Below, one piece after another: positions 12,701-14,686 of a stretch of 14,686 bases of DNA (its first letter is position 1; each line of letters begins with the position of its first letter). The translations under genes were made by a program, and so were the position numbers. The notes under the pieces were generated by a model that saw only the letters and a list, made by a program, of their open reading frames with translations, did no database searches and was not told where the DNA came from. The stretch is from the NCBI GenBank assembly GCA_009469665.1, contig SSTB01000227.1:1-14686 (forward strand). The letters are read 5' to 3'. The DNA is from Azonexaceae bacterium (GTDB taxonomy: Bacteria; Pseudomonadota; Gammaproteobacteria; Burkholderiales; Rhodocyclaceae).

Positions 12701-14686
12701 GTGGTGCGTCCCTGACGCAAAGACGTTGGCCGATTGGTTCGCGCCTGTGGAAACTATCGGAACGCTGGCACTTTCGAAGGCTGAGAAGGCCAAGAAAGTC
12801 GGAGACAGTGACGAACTGCTGCCTCAACGGCTGCTGGCTGCGCTGAAGGAGATGCTTCCGCCGCAGATGGACTGCGCTGTCGAGAACATCCTGAAGACCC
12901 ACTCCTGCTGGCCAGTCGCGGGTGAACTTCAAGCACTTCAGGGCAACGACGGTGTCGGCGGCCTCTCAGCACCGGGACCGATCACCCGCCTGGCCATTGC
13001 CAACGCTCTGCATGACACGCTGTCCCACCGCCCGCTGGACGAGATCGCTGCGGTGCAGACGCTCAGGGTGACCCATGCGACTCTGAGGCCGTCCCGCTTG
13101 CCCGCATTTGTGCCGGCCGATTCTCTGAAGCCGCTGCAAGTGCGGCGAATCGATGCGTCCACGCCAGCGGGAACGTCAGCGGGCGATGAATCTGGGGCAA
13201 GTGCAGCCGAATACCTTCTGGAAGGAGAGGTTCGGATCGACCTCATGACGACTGGCGCTATCGAGTTTCGAGCCAAGACCACCTTCCCAAGTACGTCGGC
13301 ATTCGACGACCCGCGACGGGGACGAAGCGCACGAGATCGACGTAACGGCGCCTGGCCCGAACAACGCGGCCAATCGCTCAAGACCGAGCACATCTTTGGC
13401 TTCGATGTCGCTACCGACGGGCGCGTAACCCTGCCACTGGTCGAGATTTCGCTGCTCCAGGTCGAAGAATTGCCGACCCCAGTGTCGTGCCAACGCCAAC
13501 TTCTCCCGGACGACGACGGATTGTGGCGGTTGGATATTGAAGCCCTAAGACCGGGATCTGGCCAACCCGGCTGGGGCCGGATTGTCACGCGTCATGTCTT
13601 TCCCGATCGCAAGGCGCGGCGACTCTGCGTTCGCATGGTTGCCCGGCCTCGCCACGAGGAACTAATGCGGACCGCTAACCGCGTGGGGAAGCTCGGCCGG
13701 TGGTTACGTCGCGGCAAGCCACCTGTGGAGCCAATCGACGATGAAAAGATACTGCCGGAGGTGTCGATCTGGTTGCCGGCGGGAATCCGTCCTTCCGAGC
13801 CAAACGCACTCACGCCTGTCCCGGCATTCGTCTGGAGGGCCAATCCTGATTCTCATACAGCGTGTCGCACCGCCGTGATCCGCATCCCGCTGGGCCGAGG
13901 TTGGTTCTCGTCGGGCGAGGGAGAGCGCCTGGGTATCGTCGTTTGGCCGCCGGGTTTGCTGAACGCTGCCGCGGGTCTACCACCCTTACCCGCAGGGTCG
14001 AGCACATGCCCGCCGCTCCCTGAGGTGCTCGCATTGCCTGACTTCATGGACGAAGATCTTGGACCGGGAGGCCGCTTCGTGACACGCTGGGGTAGCGATC
14101 CAACGAAGGGTGTCGACCAGAATGCACCCGCGCATCCCCGACTACCCGGTTTTCTGGACCCTTCGTCATTCAAAGACATCGGCCACACACGCTCGGCGTC
14201 CGGCATGGGTTTCACTGCAGAACTGGCCTCGGTCGTACGGATGCCTGTTCGGGTCGAGGCGCCGCTTGGTCAACCGCAGGCCGACATCCCTCTGACCATG
14301 CTTGACGTCTCCCTGGTGACCTACGAACCGCACTTCGACATCGAGACTGAGCAGTGGTATGTGGATGCAGCTATCGAGCATCCGTTCGAGGCACAGCCTT
14401 TCGTCCGCCTTGGGCTCGTCCGATTCCAGCCTCACGCACCGGAAGACCTTCAGGTGTCGTTCCCAACAACACAGTGGGTGCAACTGCTTCCTCGGCGCGA
14501 CGTTCGTGTCACCTACGAACTTCGCAACAGTGTGGAATTCGCAACGGTCACTGTCGAGGGCCTTGGCCCGTTGGACGATCGGTTTGATGCCGCAGACGAT
14601 GGTGTTGGAACGAGGGTCTGGGCCCATGTGATGAGCGAATACGTCAACGACGCGGGCCTCGTCTGCCGCAGCACGCATTCTCCTAA
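9774..14686 (+). CDS. Giant partner protein B, more than 1637 residues, partial at its 3' end, uncharacterised
   Basis: The frame opens with ATG at 9774 behind a strong ribosome binding site. Read codon by codon it has no stop up to the window edge: 1637 codons plus two bases. The N-terminus (MTVNGVFKVIPSGVIDGKRL) is not a signal peptide, and I see no transmembrane segment. Recognisable blocks: a beta-rich start with RLRVTVMLAPSVDP (19-32); nine Cys between residues 68 and 261; a PDPDPDG turn at 310-316; DLLVGYRLDIGVP (534-546); LPPLRFGWPYRVGVRAVY (674-692 region), which resembles an immunoglobulin- or fibronectin-like strand pair; PPSVEMHFAAMHGVFD (792-807); YYPDPAAM (878-885); DIDVWCVPDA (973-982); and FVRLGLVRFQPHA (1543-1555). 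From memory, blocks of this kind recur in large uncharacterised proteins encoded beside homologues of protein A; this is unverified. No catalytic signature is evident. The most likely role is structural, as a partner of A, but this is inference. Confidence 0.9.
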   Translation, partial: MTVNGVFKVIPSGVIDGKRLRVTVMLAPSVDPKFPDPLKTLPSMLVKEWREKNWKLRVARLRVTGEDCPATFEEAIRLSAKEPGCSATWAAGKAAWSTGTQTWLDDLWEDSFRDDITGKLPDDVWTKLARSLEASNNGSVFQPGKDLDEHSNCEAKVVIRAVVPSRQSDLALLLESERALEICCTAQWAHGDFVRYAEEENRCLGIVACSNEPAEVGSPKNVCALPSSEADKTGAQQDLRNSARDRFKKALKAVDDQYAGCAQAENKNRASAPWLADLAAIAGDRSQVSKEIPRAAQSHIEANSPQGKLPDPDPDGIMQRYFAIQGSPSLSRLFGLTVDLEITRDELNSVLQLLPGDQRSEATVVHFLIAVAGDGSSDKSIWTLVRYRPSGEMHFLPASRFELLVPAQRGELHPQASQHEGVLVLGQEFEGKKPEGDTNAKPPVLSRFALSSLDVQRATNGALDRMALQRPDEAKSEETPQPLLACKPVKWARKTHSTAGLVLLDRGRLEQTVSQFAARTCHMKQPIFVLDSADLLVGYRLDIGVPVKGRAREDCDVAWRSLMARNVVHGADRAEPVARTVRLLMGGTASTPSVWQRTLDDAQLSLPVRLMPTSDNDLRIQDAYVEEVVAVWTGEPMGAQCAGEESSKMADMPVGVGETVRLPVTGEDPQQRLLPPLRFGWPYRVGVRAVYAGSISLPLQHARQLYEGGASCPKENVLTLPARVDKRSGVRRFLRHERIAAPYLLMHREIALRSNQSMGFERSAHAIIRSVGNDARHADRGFPETTQRIFVPPSVEMHFAAMHGVFDKNPQQFPAQGLPGVRFDAKAGGFPFVTAPSIEGINGEIFEGERTISVEADQCGDAVYEERSGAEKERHRRYYPDPAAMTWVVAVRHAGTNNYLDGEPTTTPVRAVASYPRCRPLVLRIERDRSPQHRGARPSHGDVLSRPVRRQTSPHVTDSVEVVVTLARGDDFDIDVWCVPDAKTLADWFAPVETIGTLALSKAEKAKKVGDSDELLPQRLLAALKEMLPPQMDCAVENILKTHSCWPVAGELQALQGNDGVGGLSAPGPITRLAIANALHDTLSHRPLDEIAAVQTLRVTHATLRPSRLPAFVPADSLKPLQVRRIDASTPAGTSAGDESGASAAEYLLEGEVRIDLMTTGAIEFRAKTTFPSTSAFDDPRRGRSARDRRNGAWPEQRGQSLKTEHIFGFDVATDGRVTLPLVEISLLQVEELPTPVSCQRQLLPDDDGLWRLDIEALRPGSGQPGWGRIVTRHVFPDRKARRLCVRMVARPRHEELMRTANRVGKLGRWLRRGKPPVEPIDDEKILPEVSIWLPAGIRPSEPNALTPVPAFVWRANPDSHTACRTAVIRIPLGRGWFSSGEGERLGIVVWPPGLLNAAAGLPPLPAGSSTCPPLPEVLALPDFMDEDLGPGGRFVTRWGSDPTKGVDQNAPAHPRLPGFLDPSSFKDIGHTRSASGMGFTAELASVVRMPVRVEAPLGQPQADIPLTMLDVSLVTYEPHFDIETEQWYVDAAIEHPFEAQPFVRLGLVRFQPHAPEDLQVSFPTTQWVQLLPRRDVRVTYELRNSVEFATVTVEGLGPLDDRFDAADDGVGTRVWAHVMSEYVNDAGLVCRSTHSP
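10701..10718 (+). repeat. Three tandem CCTGAT hexamers inside gene B
   Basis: CCTGAT occurs three times in a row and encodes Pro-Asp-Pro-Asp-Pro-Asp (residues 310-315), followed by Gly. Being a multiple of three, copy-number change would lengthen or shorten the acidic turn without a frameshift. It lies between a charged helical segment and a beta-rich segment and is probably a hinge. Confidence 0.7.

Noticed and set aside
9774..14686. Smaller frames within 9774-14686 on both strands as separate genes
   Set aside because: One continuous plus-strand frame with a strong ribosome binding site covers the whole stretch. The others are overlapping shadows.

Overview
The window is dominated by two very large genes on the plus strand that appear to form an operon. 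The first (677..9772) encodes a 3031-residue protein. The second starts one base after its stop codon, at 9774, and stays open to the right edge of the window, giving more than 1637 residues with no stop reached. GC content is about 60% by eye. The first protein begins with a twin-arginine-type signal, which suggests a moderately high-GC bacterium, perhaps a proteobacterium. No 16S, tRNA or housekeeping marker is present to name the organism.

Layout. Bases 1-264 hold a possible minus-strand gene that runs off the left edge (weak call). Bases 265-676 look intergenic, are AT-richer in the second half, and should carry the operon promoter. Bases 677-9772 are giant gene A: signal sequence, N-terminal beta-rich domain, Pro/Ser/Ala/Glu linker, a second beta-rich region with a helical insert, a conserved core near residues 950-1740, about 840 residues of mostly helical sequence, a Gly/aromatic-rich beta C-terminal domain and a short basic tail. 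Bases 9774-14686 are giant gene B, cut by the window edge.

Neither protein matches an enzyme, toxin, transporter, secretion or phage family that I can name. Several short blocks in both proteins resemble, from memory, a pair of very large uncharacterised proteins found next to each other in diverse bacteria. I could not verify this by search. If correct, the window is one instance of an undescribed two-component giant-protein system in which A looks exported and B carries no visible export signal. The 1-base junction and strong ribosome binding site suggest coupled production of the two. Gene B's 3' end and any further operon members lie outside the window and would be the best functional clue.

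No rRNA, tRNA, CRISPR array, insertion sequence or clear terminator was seen.
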